64,000 nucleotides of DNA from Bacillus sp. S/N-304-OC-R1. GTDB taxonomy: Bacteria; Bacillota; Bacilli; Bacillales; Cytobacillaceae. The stretch lies in contig NZ_JACWFE010000005.1 in assembly GCF_019749375.1 (NCBI RefSeq), positions 1 to 64,000 on the forward strand. The letters are read 5' to 3'. Positions 17,244-27,060 of the stretch are shown here, piece after piece. Both the position numbers and the translations under genes were made by a program. Positions within the stretch are counted from its first letter, which is position 1; each line of letters begins with the position of its first letter. The notes under the pieces were generated by a model, which was not told the origin of the DNA, made no database searches, and worked only from the letters and a program-made list of their open reading frames with translations.

Positions 17244-18110
17244 ATGAATTTTCATGGTATTTTGGTTCCATTGGTGACCCCTTTTAAAAGCGATAAAAGC
17301 TTGGATGCAGAAACCTTAAAACAATTGACTGAATCCTTTATCAATAAAGGTGTTACTGGTTTAGTAGTGTGTGGCACGACTGGTGAATATTACACCTTAA
17401 ATGAAGAAGAACGTGAAATCGTTTTAAAAACGGTAGCAGAAATCGCCAAAGGCCGCGTAACTCTGATTGCTGGTATCAATGATTTATCAACTGAAGGGGC
17501 AGTTAATCATGCTAAACAAGCTAAAGATTTGGGCTATGAAGGTCTAATGTTAGCACCTACGCCTTATAGCCTGCCTGATCAAGCTGGTGTGATTGCTCAT
17601 TATGAAGCGGTGGCAGCGGCGACCGATTTACCAATTATCATGTACAACTTTCCTGCTCGTATCGGCATTGAAATTGAATATGATACCGTGGTGCAATTGG
17701 CTAAGAATCCGAATATTGTCGCTATTAAAGAAAGCAGTGGCGACTTTAGCCGCGCTTTACGTTTGCTTCAAACCCCATTTGATAATTTTGAAGTGATTTG
17801 TGGTTGCGATGATCAGCCTGTGGACTTTTTCTTCTGGGGAGCGAAAAGCTGGATTGCGGGCGCAGGTAATGTGTTCCCTGAAGAGCAAGTCGCCATGTTT
17901 AATGCTGCGCAAGCTGGTGACTGGGACAAGGCTCGACAAATTATGAGCAATATCTACCCAGCTATTTACTCTATGGAGTCCGGCAATTACAACCAAAAGG
18001 CGAAACTAGGCTGTCTGAAAGGTGAAATCAACGTCGGTACGGTACGCCTGCCTTTATCTGATTTATCAGAAGAAGACAAAGCAGAATTCTTGGCTTTCTT
18101 TAAAAAATAA
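17244..18110 (+). CDS. DapA-family (DHDPS/NAL) aldolase or dehydratase
   Basis: A 288-residue TIM-barrel lyase. Family marks are GTTGEYYTL near 42, the tyrosine in MYNFPARIG near 133, the Schiff-base lysine in AIKESSG near 161 and GCDDQP near 189. The family includes dihydrodipicolinate synthase, N-acetylneuraminate lyase and 1-pyrroline-4-hydroxy-2-carboxylate deaminase. GAGGAG lies 7 nt before ATG 17244, while the ATG at 17238 is too close, so 17244 is chosen. Grouping with an aldehyde dehydrogenase and transporter favours a catabolic role over lysine synthesis, for example a step yielding alpha-ketoglutarate semialdehyde. Codons look less A/T-biased than in flanking genes, hinting at transfer. 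Confidence 0.8.
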   Translation: MNFHGILVPLVTPFKSDKSLDAETLKQLTESFINKGVTGLVVCGTTGEYYTLNEEEREIVLKTVAEIAKGRVTLIAGINDLSTEGAVNHAKQAKDLGYEGLMLAPTPYSLPDQAGVIAHYEAVAAATDLPIIMYNFPARIGIEIEYDTVVQLAKNPNIVAIKESSGDFSRALRLLQTPFDNFEVICGCDDQPVDFFFWGAKSWIAGAGNVFPEEQVAMFNAAQAGDWDKARQIMSNIYPAIYSMESGNYNQKAKLGCLKGEINVGTVRLPLSDLSEEDKAEFLAFFKK

Positions 18111-18126
18111 TTAGGAGGAGAGGTAA

Positions 18127-19611
18127 ATGACCGTTACAAAAGAGCAAGTCTTTGCCCGCGCCAAAGAAGGCAAACTATGGGCAGGCAACTTAATTGCTGG
18201 CTTTACGAGTGAAGCTGGCAAAATAGAAAACCGTACCCCTATCGACAATAGTCTAATTGGCTATATTGCCGATGGCGATGCACGGGATGTTGATGCTGCT
18301 GTTAAGGTAGCAAGAGACACATTTGAAGCAGGGATTTGGAGTCAATTATCCCCAAGTGAGCGGAAAAAAGTGATGGTTCGTTGGGCGCAATTGCTAGAAG
18401 AACATAGCGAAGAATTGGCCGCCTTGGATTGCGTTGATGCAGGTAAACCTATTACAGAATGTTTGAATACCGATATGCCAGCAACGATCGATACATTTTA
18501 TTGGTATGCCGAAGCTATTGATAAGCTCTTTGGCAAAGTCGCTCCTACAGGTAGGGATGCTTTGGGATTGATTATCACTGAACCGATTGGCGTGGTTGGT
18601 GCGGTGCTGCCTTGGAACTTCCCGGCGCAAATGTTTGCCTGGAAAGTGGCACCTGCTTTAGCTGCAGGGAATTCTGTGATTGTAAAGCCTGCTGAATTAA
18701 CTTCACTTAGCGCTTTCCGAATGATTGAACTTGCTTATGAAGCGGGTGTGCCTAAAGGCGTTATAAGTTTGGTGTGTGGTTTGGGCGAGAAAGTAGGCGA
18801 ACCATTAGGGCGGCATATGGATGTGGACATTGTCTCATTCACGGGCTCAACTGAAGTTGGCAGGTACTTCTTAAAGTACTCAGCAGAAAGCAACCTCAAG
18901 GAAATTGTGTTAGAGTGCGGTGGTAAAAGCCCACAAGTGGTGTTTGAAGATGCTGATTTGGAGGCTGCGGTTCCACATATTCTATCTGCTGCTTTCTGGA
19001 ATATGAGTGAAAACTGCAGCTGCGGTTCACGTTTAATCGTGCACGAATCCGTCAAAGACGAATTAGTAGAAAAATTAAAAGCTGGCTTAACAAGCTGGAA
19101 GGTGGGGAACCCGATGGATGAGTCAGTCGCTATTGGCCCCATGGTCGAAGAAGCACATTTTAATAAAGTGAAATCGTTCTTGGACATTACGCTTCAAGAA
19201 GGGGGACGCTTAGTTGCTGGTGGGAAAATTCACAGTGAATTGGGTAGCGGCTGGTACATAGAGCCAACTATTTTTGATCATGTAACCGCTAACATGACCT
19301 TGTTCCAGCATGAAGTATTCGGCCCTATTTTAGCCGTTAGCACTTTCGAAACGGAGGAAGAAGCTATCGCGCTTGCCAACAACACCTCTTATGGTTTGGC
19401 TGCTTCTTTTTATAGCCAAAATGTACATCGTACGGTCCGTGTGGCACGTGCCATAAAAGCTGGGACAATTTCTGTGAATGGCTTTAGTGAGGGCGATATC
19501 ACCACTCCATTTGGTGGCTTTAAACAATCTGGCTTCGGCGGCAAAGACAACGGCTTAGAAGCATTTGAACAATATGTGCAAACAAAAGTGATTTGGTACG
19601 TTAATTCATAA
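18127..19611 (+). CDS. NAD(P)-dependent aldehyde dehydrogenase
   Basis: A 494-residue ALDH. Seen are the cofactor loop PWNFPAQMFAWKVAPALAAG, KPAELTSLSA, the glycine motif SFTGSTEVG, the general base in LECGGKSP and the catalytic cysteine in MSENCSCGSRL. The last differs from the usual GQxCxAxxR only at the residues before Cys. It resembles the PuuC/gamma-aminobutyraldehyde-type subgroup. It begins 16 bp after the lyase with AGGAGGAG, so the two are co-translated. It probably oxidises the semialdehyde made by the lyase. Exact substrate unknown. Confidence 0.87.
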   Translation: MTVTKEQVFARAKEGKLWAGNLIAGFTSEAGKIENRTPIDNSLIGYIADGDARDVDAAVKVARDTFEAGIWSQLSPSERKKVMVRWAQLLEEHSEELAALDCVDAGKPITECLNTDMPATIDTFYWYAEAIDKLFGKVAPTGRDALGLIITEPIGVVGAVLPWNFPAQMFAWKVAPALAAGNSVIVKPAELTSLSAFRMIELAYEAGVPKGVISLVCGLGEKVGEPLGRHMDVDIVSFTGSTEVGRYFLKYSAESNLKEIVLECGGKSPQVVFEDADLEAAVPHILSAAFWNMSENCSCGSRLIVHESVKDELVEKLKAGLTSWKVGNPMDESVAIGPMVEEAHFNKVKSFLDITLQEGGRLVAGGKIHSELGSGWYIEPTIFDHVTANMTLFQHEVFGPILAVSTFETEEEAIALANNTSYGLAASFYSQNVHRTVRVARAIKAGTISVNGFSEGDITTPFGGFKQSGFGGKDNGLEAFEQYVQTKVIWYVNS

Positions 19612-19641
19612 TAATCTGAATGGTACTTTGGGGGAGTAAAT

Positions 19642-20949
19642 ATGGTGAAAACAGATAATAAGCTTCTAAAAAAAGTAGTTGCTGCTTCGATGGTTGGGTC
19701 TGTAGCTGAATGGTATGAGTTTTTCTTATATGGTACCGCTTCTGCTCTCGTCTTTGGGGAATTATTTTTTCAACAAACGGGGAGTGCAATTGACGGCATA
19801 CTGGCTGCATTTGCTCTTTATGCAGTAGGCTTTTTAGCTAGACCGATCGGAGGACTTGTTTTTGGTCATTATGGAGATAAAATTGGGCGTAAAAATTTAT
19901 TACAGCTTAGTTTGATTATTGTTGGTATTACGACCTTTTTAATGGGCTGTATTCCTACATTCCATAGTATTGGCTATTGGGCTCCAATCTTACTCGTTAC
20001 ATTACGTTTAATTCAAGGATTTGCTTTTGGGGGAGAATGGGGAGGTGCTGTTATATTAGTATCTGAGCACAGCCCTGATGATCGACGCGGTTATTGGGCA
20101 AGCTGGCCACAGGCAGGCGTGCCACTAGGGAATTTAGTAGCAACCATCATCCTGTTACTTTTATCTAAAAACTTAAGCCCTGAGCAATTTATGGATTGGG
20201 GCTGGCGCGTAGCATTTTGGTTCTCGGCAGTAGTCGTCCTAATTGGTCTTTGGATTCGTAAAAGTGTAGACGATGCCCCTATTTTCAAAGAGGCACAAGA
20301 AAAACAAGCACAATTAGAAAAGCAGCAGCTAGGAATTTTAGAAGTATTGAAACACCATAAAAAAGCGATTATTGCAGGTATTGGAGCTCGTTTTGCAGAG
20401 AACATATTATATTATATGGTAGTCACTTTCTCCATTAGTTATTTAAAACTTGTTGTGGATAAAGACACATCCCAAATTTTATTATTAATGTTTGGTGCCC
20501 ATGCTATTCACTTTTTCTTTATTCCATTAATGGGACACTTAAGTGATATTTTGGGACGTAAGCCAATCTATATTACGGGAGCCGTCTTAACTGCATTTTG
20601 GGGATTCATTGGGTTCCCTATGATGAATACAGGAAATGACTGGTTAATTATGTCTGCCATAACGATTGGATTATTCATACAATCGATGACGTATTCACCA
20701 TACTCAGCATTGATGACAGAGTTATTTCCAACTCACATCAGATATACAGCACTGTCGCTATGTTATCAAGTTGCGCCAATTTTTGCAGGCTCGTTAGCTC
20801 CATTAATTTCATTAAGTCTTTTAAATAAATTTAATAGCTCCATCCCAATTTCAATTTATTTAGTTGTATCAAGTATCATTTCGATTTCATGTATCATGTT
20901 AGTAAAAGAAACAAAAGGAAAATCACTTACTTTTAAGAAAGCAGGGTAA
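19642..20949 (+). CDS. MHS-family MFS transporter (ProP/ShiA type)
   Basis: A 435-residue, 12-helix symporter of the metabolite:H+ symporter family. Marks are [12 protein letters not shown] in helix 1, [11 protein letters not shown] in loop 2-3, [15 protein letters not shown] in helix 4 and [11 protein letters not shown] in loop 8-9. Relatives import proline, betaine, shikimate, alpha-ketoglutarate or citrate with protons. It is the third gene of the lyase/ALDH operon (30 bp gap, GGGGGAG ribosome binding site) and likely brings in the operon substrate. Confidence 0.87.
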   Translation: MVKTDNKLLKKVVAASMVGSVAEWYEFFLYGTASALVFGELFFQQTGSAIDGILAAFALYAVGFLARPIGGLVFGHYGDKIGRKNLLQLSLIIVGITTFLMGCIPTFHSIGYWAPILLVTLRLIQGFAFGGEWGGAVILVSEHSPDDRRGYWASWPQAGVPLGNLVATIILLLLSKNLSPEQFMDWGWRVAFWFSAVVVLIGLWIRKSVDDAPIFKEAQEKQAQLEKQQLGILEVLKHHKKAIIAGIGARFAENILYYMVVTFSISYLKLVVDKDTSQILLLMFGAHAIHFFFIPLMGHLSDILGRKPIYITGAVLTAFWGFIGFPMMNTGNDWLIMSAITIGLFIQSMTYSPYSALMTELFPTHIRYTALSLCYQVAPIFAGSLAPLISLSLLNKFNSSIPISIYLVVSSIISISCIMLVKETKGKSLTFKKAG

Positions 20950-21047
20950 TTGTTTTCGTCAGTCTTACACATTTTTGGAAAGAAACATCAGATAGAATTA
21001 ACCGTAGAAAAAGGGCACAAGGAAAGATCCCTGACACATATTGATAT

Positions 21048-21108
21048 GCTCCCCATAAGGTAGATAGATTAAAAAACAATCTGTTTCATCTTAAGGGGAG
21101 CTTTCTTT
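21048..21108 (+). terminator. terminator after lyase/ALDH/transporter operon
   Basis: GCTCCCC (21048-21054) pairs with GGGGAGC (21095-21101), extended by TAAGG/CTTA pairing, followed by TTTCTTTAT. The loop is long (about 40 nt). Confidence 0.55.
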
Positions 21109-21112
21109 ATTA

Positions 21113-21180
21113 ATTTACGATCAATGCATCCGAGAGGTACTGGCAGGCAATAAACAAGCCTATGCACATATTATTAAAGC
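21113..21180 (+). pseudogene. fragment resembling ECF sigma factor region 2
   Basis: The reading IYDQCIREVLAGNKQAYAHI is the hallmark N-terminal pattern of extracytoplasmic-function sigma factors (I..VLAG.K.AY..I). The similarity stops after about 25 codons, there is no start signal, and the following sequence is non-coding. It is most simply a remnant of a deleted sigma factor gene. The match is short, so chance cannot be excluded. Confidence 0.45.
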
Positions 21181-21247
21181 CTTAACTCTGGATAAGGTAC
21201 CAGCCCCCACACTACGGTTTTGCATTAACCCCTTGGAGAACAAGCCT

Positions 21248-22375
21248 CTATTTCAATTCAGCCAATCCCTTAAATAGCTCAACTCCCGATTCAATTAGTT
21301 CATCAGGAAAGTCGTATGCATACGTATGAACATGTGGATGATCTTCACCGTTTCCAATCATACAATAGGCACCTTTTGTTAACTTGGTAAAGTGTCCAAA
21401 GTCTTCAGAACCACGGAATGCTTCCTTCATTTCGATTAAATCCATTCCCTTAGATTTTGCAACGAAACGAATGTTGTCTGCGCTTTCTTTATGATTGAAC
21501 GTTTCGGGGAATTCATCGTTATAATCAAAGCTTACTTTTAACCCGAATTCTTCTGCTTGTGCTTTAGCGAAATTTTCAAGGTTATCTTGAAGTCTATCTA
21601 ACTCTTCCTCATAATAAGCCCTTATTGTCATGCGAAGATCGCCTTTTGATGCAGCAATACCGAATGCTTTTTCGCCAACATCGATTTGTACAACTGTGCA
21701 AAGGATCAGACCTTTATTGTTTTCTGGAGAAGTGAATTCTGGAATCATCCTAAGAATATTTCCGATTGCGTAAGATGGATTGATTCCCGTTTCTGGCTGA
21801 CTGGCATGGGCTGGAGCGCCTCCTAGATGAATGGTCATTCCTTTCGATGCACAAAACATCGTACCATCCATAATCCCAACAGACTTGTAAGGGAAACCAC
21901 TCATATTATGATAGGCGTAAATTTCATCAATCTGGTGTTCCTTAATGAAATCAACACATTGAATTGCACCATCTCCTGTTTCTTCTGCAGGTTGAAAGAG
22001 GAAGAAGATGTTTTTATCCGCACCCTCTTGATCAATTTCAAGTGCAAATCCAGCTAGTGTTGCAGAGTGGCCATCATGACCACATTTATGTGCTTTTCCA
22101 GGAAATTTAGAAGCCCATGGAAGATCAATCACTTCGTCCATCGGAAGGGCATCAAAGTCCGCTCGGAAAGCAATATTTGGCTTATCTGTTCCTGCATGAT
22201 AAATCGCATAGAACCAATTTCCTTTATCTACAACTTCGAGGGCTGTATTCGCTTTCAAAAACTCCATTAAATGTTGCTTTGTCCAAACTTCTTCATTAGA
22301 TAGTTCAGGATGTTGATGTAGTTCGTGACGCAGTTTTTTGGCTAATTCATAATTTTGTATTTTCATATTAGGCAA
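21248..22375 (-). CDS. M20 amidohydrolase (N-acyl amino acid deacylase type)
   Basis: A 375-residue metallohydrolase. The zinc-binding HKCGHDGHSAT sits near residue 95, the PAEETGDGA glutamate pair near 130 and the C-terminal AFRGSEDFGHF segment near 316. The middle lid domain has IHLGGAPAHASQPETGINP. The family removes acyl groups from N-acylated amino acids or opens hippurate-like amides. It is the last gene of a four-gene operon and overlaps the symporter gene by 8 bp. Together these suggest import of an acylated amino acid, deacylation, and transamination by the first gene. Confidence 0.85.
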   Translation of the reverse strand: MPNMKIQNYELAKKLRHELHQHPELSNEEVWTKQHLMEFLKANTALEVVDKGNWFYAIYHAGTDKPNIAFRADFDALPMDEVIDLPWASKFPGKAHKCGHDGHSATLAGFALEIDQEGADKNIFFLFQPAEETGDGAIQCVDFIKEHQIDEIYAYHNMSGFPYKSVGIMDGTMFCASKGMTIHLGGAPAHASQPETGINPSYAIGNILRMIPEFTSPENNKGLILCTVVQIDVGEKAFGIAASKGDLRMTIRAYYEEELDRLQDNLENFAKAQAEEFGLKVSFDYNDEFPETFNHKESADNIRFVAKSKGMDLIEMKEAFRGSEDFGHFTKLTKGAYCMIGNGEDHPHVHTYAYDFPDELIESGVELFKGLAELK

Positions 22376-23846
22376 CTCCTCTTTCTAAACTTTTACTTCC
22401 CACTGTTGATTTCTGAGTTACAAGACTGACGGCAATTGTTACGATTGCATTGATGATTAACATATATAAACCATTATTAATATCTAAAATATAGGAAGGT
22501 AAATGTGGGAATAATTTTGCTACCGTTGTGCCTGTTGCTGCTGAGAATAGTGCTAATGATAAACCAACGACAATCCCACTGATTGCACCTTGTTTCGTAA
22601 CAAAGTTTTTCTTCGATAAGCTAAAGATTAAAGATGGGAAAAGCTGTATGATAAAGTTATAGCTTAGTAATTGCAGCAGCACGAGTGCACCACTTGAATG
22701 TAATGATAAATATAAGCTAATAATCGCAGCAACGATTGCAAAAGATCGTGCAATATTCATTTGCTTACGAGCTGATGTGTTTGGTTTCAAGGGCATATAA
22801 ATATTAGACATGATCATTGAACCAATTGTAATAAGCATGACTGAACACGGAACTAAAGATGCGAGTAAACCCGCTGCTCCAATTAATCCAACAAACCACG
22901 GATCGAAAGTTTTAAATACTAACTGAATTAATGCCATATCACTTTCCGCACCTACTAGATTCGGAATCGTTAAGATCGCCGCTAATCCGACAAAACATGA
23001 AAATAACTGCATTAATGAATATAAGGGCATTAATATTGAATTTTTACGAATAGCTTTGTCACTTTTTGCTGCATATGCTGATAAAAATGTATGTGGCCAA
23101 ATATACACTCCTAAAGACATTAATATGATGCTAGAGATAAACCATACTAGACTTAGACCTGCCTTTGGAAAGAATAATACTTGAGGCTTCACTTCAGAAA
23201 TTCCTTTAATCATTGATCCAATGCCATCATGATAATGGAAAGGGAAGTACAGACCTAGAAATAAAAGCACGCCAAATGTAAGAATATCCTTAATCAAAGC
23301 TACACGAGATGATCCATGAAGCCCTGAAATTAATGTATAGATGACAACAACAATGCTTCCTATCCAAATGGCAGTTGAAGAAGATATTGCTCCATATGAT
23401 GCGACAGACACAATCAGACCTAACCCTTTTAGTGCCATAACAATCATTGGCATAATGGCCACGACACCTACAATGGTAATAAGCTTCCCTAGAATCGGAC
23501 TAGAATATTTCTTCTCAAAAAAATCACCTTGTGAGATTAGCTTATGCTCTTTACTGTAACGTCTGATTTTTGGTAATAGAAAGTAGCCAAGAACGCAGCC
23601 AATTGAAATATATGTCATGATATATAGTGTTGCAATTCCACTATTATAGGCTAGTCCCACTAATCCAGTTAATGAAAATGCGGTAAAAAACTCTCCAGCT
23701 AATAAGAAGAAGGTAACGATAGCCCCCATGCCTCGTCCACCTAATGCCCATTCTTCCATATTGCTATTTTTCCCTCTTCCTGCCTTGATCGCCCAATACA
23801 TACAGACGATCACAAAAGCAATCATAATTGTGATAGAAATCTTCAT
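22368..23846 (-). CDS. sodium:solute symporter (SSS family)
   Basis: A 492-residue membrane protein with about 13 helices. It has the LeuT-like start YWAIKAGRGKNSNMEEWALG and the sodium-site helix segment FFTAFSLTGLVG. Relatives carry pantothenate, proline or other organic acids with sodium. It is preceded by, and overlaps by 4 bp, a DUF3311 gene; this small partner commonly accompanies such symporters. The start follows GAGGAGGGTG. Confidence 0.87.
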   Translation of the reverse strand: MKISITIMIAFVIVCMYWAIKAGRGKNSNMEEWALGGRGMGAIVTFFLLAGEFFTAFSLTGLVGLAYNSGIATLYIMTYISIGCVLGYFLLPKIRRYSKEHKLISQGDFFEKKYSSPILGKLITIVGVVAIMPMIVMALKGLGLIVSVASYGAISSSTAIWIGSIVVVIYTLISGLHGSSRVALIKDILTFGVLLFLGLYFPFHYHDGIGSMIKGISEVKPQVLFFPKAGLSLVWFISSIILMSLGVYIWPHTFLSAYAAKSDKAIRKNSILMPLYSLMQLFSCFVGLAAILTIPNLVGAESDMALIQLVFKTFDPWFVGLIGAAGLLASLVPCSVMLITIGSMIMSNIYMPLKPNTSARKQMNIARSFAIVAAIISLYLSLHSSGALVLLQLLSYNFIIQLFPSLIFSLSKKNFVTKQGAISGIVVGLSLALFSAATGTTVAKLFPHLPSYILDINNGLYMLIINAIVTIAVSLVTQKSTVGSKSLERGVA

Positions 23847-24049
23847 TCTGCACCCTCCTCATCATGTTTGTCGAACTTATACATAACCAAAACCGTTAAG
23901 GAACTTAATACAACACACAAAACAATCCAAAACATGGAGAAAGGTAACCCTAATACAAAGGGTTCAATTCGATTCGTTAAAGGTACGCCAATAAGAAAAC
24001 CGACGATGGGAATAAATGCTAGATAATATAATGGTTTCAAGTTAATCAA
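23843..24049 (-). CDS. DUF3311 small membrane protein
   Basis: 68 residues with two hydrophobic helices (YYLAFIPIVGFLIGVPL and MFWIVLCVVLSSLTVLVMY). DUF3311 proteins are usually encoded directly before an SSS symporter, as here, and probably assist it; the mechanism is not known. The gene overlaps its neighbours by 8 bp (aminotransferase) and 4 bp (symporter), so translation is coupled. Confidence 0.8.
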   Translation of the reverse strand: MINLKPLYYLAFIPIVGFLIGVPLTNRIEPFVLGLPFSMFWIVLCVVLSSLTVLVMYKFDKHDEEGAE

Positions 24050-25223
24050 CCTCCACAGGTACTTTTTTTAATAAAGGCTGTACAAACTGCTGCATACGTT
24101 TCATTGCCTCTTCAAGCTTCTCCATTGAACATGCATACGAAATACGGATGTACCCTTCGCCATATTCAGAAAAACCATGGCCTGGAATGAGGGCAACTTT
24201 CGCTTCCTCTACAAGCTGAAGGATAAATTCATTCGAGCTTAGGCCAGTCTTTTCAATGGAAACAAATAAATAAAACGCTCCTTCTGGTTTGATTGCTTCT
24301 AAGCCCATGTCCGTAATGCACTGATAAATATAGTTGCGTCGTTTTTCATATTGCTGACGCATTTCTTCAACTTCCGGTAAATCGTGATTTAATGCCTCGA
24401 TAGCAGCGTATTGACTGACGGAGCTTGCACATACACAGTTAAATGCATGGACTTTAAACATTTCTTCTGTAATAAAAGCAGGAGCTAAAGTGAAGCCAAT
24501 TCTCCAGCCTGTCATCGCATGGGACTTTGATAAACCATTGATGACGATACATTGCTCTTTCATTTCTGGGTATGACGCGATTGAAATATGCTTCAATCCA
24601 TAGGTTAGTTCACTGTATATTTCATCTGAAATAACGAAGATCTCTTTACCTCTTAAAAGGTCTGCGATTTCTTCTAATTCATGAGCTTCTAACATGGCGC
24701 CTGTAGGGTTTGATGGATAGGGTAAAACAACGCATTTCGTTTTTTCTGTTAAGTTTTCATCAATTAATTTAGCCGTGATCTTACAATTATTTTGACGAGT
24801 ATCCACAAACACTGGTGTTGCGTAGCACATCCGAATAAGTGGCTCATAACCAGGATAAATAGGTGCAGGTAAAATGACTTCATCACCTGGCTCTAAAATC
24901 GTACGGAATGCAATATCCAGCGCTTCACTTGCGCCCATTGTAATGAGAATTTCATCTTCAGGACGATAATTAAGTTGGTAACGTCTTCTGACAAAATCAG
25001 CAGCAGCTTGTCTAAGCTCAAGCACACCTGAGTTATGTGTATAACCAGTTTTGCATGCATCAATGGCACGTTTTCCTGCTTCTAAAATGGAATCCGGTGT
25101 AACAAAATCCGGTTGTCCAATGGTCAAGTTAATAATCGACGGATCATTAGCCACTTTGTTACCGATTTCACGGATGGCAGAAATCTTGATGTTTTTTATA
25201 GTTTTACTAAGTAAATGTTTCAT
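24042..25223 (-). CDS. class I/II aminotransferase (PatA-like)
   Basis: A PLP-dependent aminotransferase of 393 residues. Marks are TIGQPDFVTP, the Asn-Pro motif YPSNPTGA, ISDEIYSEL and the PLP lysine in NGLSKSHAMTGWRIGF. An in-frame ATG 18 nt upstream (25241) has no ribosome binding site, whereas GAGGAGG precedes ATG 25223, so 25223 is taken. It is the first gene of the operon with DUF3311, symporter and M20 hydrolase, and is transcribed from a sigma-54 promoter. It likely deaminates the amino acid freed by the hydrolase. Confidence 0.87.
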   Translation of the reverse strand: MKHLLSKTIKNIKISAIREIGNKVANDPSIINLTIGQPDFVTPDSILEAGKRAIDACKTGYTHNSGVLELRQAAADFVRRRYQLNYRPEDEILITMGASEALDIAFRTILEPGDEVILPAPIYPGYEPLIRMCYATPVFVDTRQNNCKITAKLIDENLTEKTKCVVLPYPSNPTGAMLEAHELEEIADLLRGKEIFVISDEIYSELTYGLKHISIASYPEMKEQCIVINGLSKSHAMTGWRIGFTLAPAFITEEMFKVHAFNCVCASSVSQYAAIEALNHDLPEVEEMRQQYEKRRNYIYQCITDMGLEAIKPEGAFYLFVSIEKTGLSSNEFILQLVEEAKVALIPGHGFSEYGEGYIRISYACSMEKLEEAMKRMQQFVQPLLKKVPVEVD

Positions 25224-25270
25224 GATATCCTCCTCAAGCATGCTATAAATTTGAGTACACTTTTTACATA

Positions 25271-25286
25271 AGCAAGAATCATGCCA
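25271..25286 (-). promoter_or_regulatory. sigma-54 (-24/-12) promoter
   Basis: On the minus strand TGGCATGATTCTTGCT fits the sigma-54 consensus TGGCAYRN4TTGCW, with GG and GC exactly 10 bases apart. Transcription would start about 12 bp further on, near 25260, giving a leader of some 37 nt before the aminotransferase start. A sigma-54-dependent activator is encoded divergently. Confidence 0.85.
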
Positions 25287-25359
25287 ATTGTTAAAATATT
25301 GATAAATCAGTATTTATGAAACTGCTTACATTGAAAATATAATTCTATTTCGATTTGTT

Positions 25360-25375
25360 GATTCGAATTAGAATC
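25360..25375. promoter_or_regulatory. candidate upstream activator site
   Basis: GATTC-GAATTA-GAATC is an inverted repeat about 75-90 bp upstream of the -24 element, the usual enhancer distance. A second TTCGAATC half site lies at 25453-25460. Both are likely binding sites for the adjacent Fis-domain activator. Confidence 0.5.
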
Positions 25376-25522
25376 GAAAGATGTAAAAATTCAGAGAATT
25401 ATGATGGATAGTATGCTATAGTTTTTTACAAAGGGGTTAATAATGAGTCGTTTTCGAATCATTAGACTAAACGCTGAAATATTTCGAGAGATGTAAACTA
25501 TTTGCGAATGGGGAGAAACGCT

Positions 25523-26953
25523 TTGACAGCGAAGGATTTACCACAATTTGATGAGCAATTATTTTTGAAAATTTTAAATGCATTGAATGACCCTATTTGG
25601 ATTATCGATAATAAAGGAAATGTATTGTGGGTGAATCAACCAACCTATGATTATTTTTCATCGATCCAAATTCATGAATTGGTTGGCCAAAACGTTTTTG
25701 AAATGGAAAAACGAGGAGTATTTTCACCATCGATCGCAAGGCTTGTCATTGAACAAAAACAGGCTGTAAGCACCACTCAGATCACTCAAAATAATCTTCA
25801 CATGATTATTTCTGGTGACTATATTCCAGACGAGAATGGAAATATTCAATATATCGTTACGCATGTAAGACAATTATCTCAAGCGATCAATCAATCGAGT
25901 GAATTAGAAAAAATAGAATCGATTTTACAACAATATAAGCAGCAAATTCGCCAGCTACTTTTACAAAAAAATCAGCAAGATGACGATTTCTATGTCGGAA
26001 AAAGTAAAGCAGCTCAGTATATTTCTGTATGGTCTGAAAAGATTGCAGATATCGATGCATCAATTCTATTAACGGGAGAAACAGGAGTTGGGAAAACAGC
26101 CTTTGCCTTTCGAATTCATCAGCTGAGTAATCGTAATAATAAACCATTTATTCATTTAGACTGCGGTGCCATTCCAGAATCTCTTATTGAATCTGAGTTA
26201 TTTGGATACAAAAAAGGGGCATTTACAGGGGCCGATGCGAATGGAAAAATCGGATTAATTGCAGCGGCCGATCAGGGGACATTGTTTTTAGATGAAATCG
26301 GAGAATTCCCTCTCCATCTACAATCAAAGCTTCTGCAATTTTTACAAAACAAGACATATCGGATGATTGGGGATAACCAAGTACAACAAGCAGATGTGCG
26401 CATTATTGCAGCTACCAATGTGGATTTAATGGAAAGAGTAAAAGAAGGAACATTTCGTAAGGACTTATTTTACCGTTTAAATGTTCTTCCACTGAAAATT
26501 CCACCATTACGCGAAAGAAAAGAAGATATTATTCCGCTAATAAATTATTATTTACATAGATTTAACCTAAAGTATAGCCGTCAACATACATTATCCAAAA
26601 ACTTAATGGATGCCCTATACAATTACCGTTGGGAAGGCAATATTCGTGAACTTGAAAATTTAATGGAACGGTTAGTCATTACATCGGCTGGACCAAAAAT
26701 TGATATGGATGATTTACCAAGCGACTTCCCGCTTCAGCGCTCTCAACAAATGCTCCTTCAGAACGTAGAAGAAGTGAGCCTGCCAATCTATTTAGAACAG
26801 ATTGAGAGAAGCATATTAATTAATACTTATAATGAGACGAATAGTACGTGGAAAACAGCTAAAAAACTTGGCGTCTCTCAATCCTATATCATTCGTAGGT
26901 TAAAAAAGTTTAATTTGAGAATAAGTGATGCGAAGGAATTGGTTGAGGGTTAG
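25523..26953 (+). CDS. sigma-54-dependent activator (PAS-AAA+-Fis)
   Basis: An enhancer-binding protein of 476 residues. A PAS domain (near 15-115, DPIWIIDNKGNVLWVN) is followed by a coiled linker and the AAA+ core. The core has Walker A GETGVGKTAF, the sigma-54 contact loop GAFTGA and Walker B GTLFLDEIGEF. The end is a Fis-type helix-turn-helix (WKTAKKLGVSQSYIIRRL). GGGGAG lies 7 nt before TTG 25523, so this start is preferred over the in-frame TTG at 25502. It should activate the divergent sigma-54 operon, as RocR and related proteins do in Bacillus. Confidence 0.9.
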   Translation: MTAKDLPQFDEQLFLKILNALNDPIWIIDNKGNVLWVNQPTYDYFSSIQIHELVGQNVFEMEKRGVFSPSIARLVIEQKQAVSTTQITQNNLHMIISGDYIPDENGNIQYIVTHVRQLSQAINQSSELEKIESILQQYKQQIRQLLLQKNQQDDDFYVGKSKAAQYISVWSEKIADIDASILLTGETGVGKTAFAFRIHQLSNRNNKPFIHLDCGAIPESLIESELFGYKKGAFTGADANGKIGLIAAADQGTLFLDEIGEFPLHLQSKLLQFLQNKTYRMIGDNQVQQADVRIIAATNVDLMERVKEGTFRKDLFYRLNVLPLKIPPLRERKEDIIPLINYYLHRFNLKYSRQHTLSKNLMDALYNYRWEGNIRELENLMERLVITSAGPKIDMDDLPSDFPLQRSQQMLLQNVEEVSLPIYLEQIERSILINTYNETNSTWKTAKKLGVSQSYIIRRLKKFNLRISDAKELVEG

Positions 26954-27003
26954 TTTTAGAAAAGCTCAGGACGGGGATATTCAATAATAAGCAGTAATTA
27001 TAA

Positions 27004-27045
27004 ACCCTCGATTAGCATTTCCAACGCTAACCGAGGGTGTTTTTT
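27004..27045. terminator. intrinsic terminator after activator gene
   Basis: ACCCTCG-A-TTAGC pairs with GCTAA-C-CGAGGGT, then TTTTTT. It lies between convergent genes; the T run favours the plus direction. Confidence 0.85.
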
Positions 27046-27060
27046 CTCTAATTACATTCA

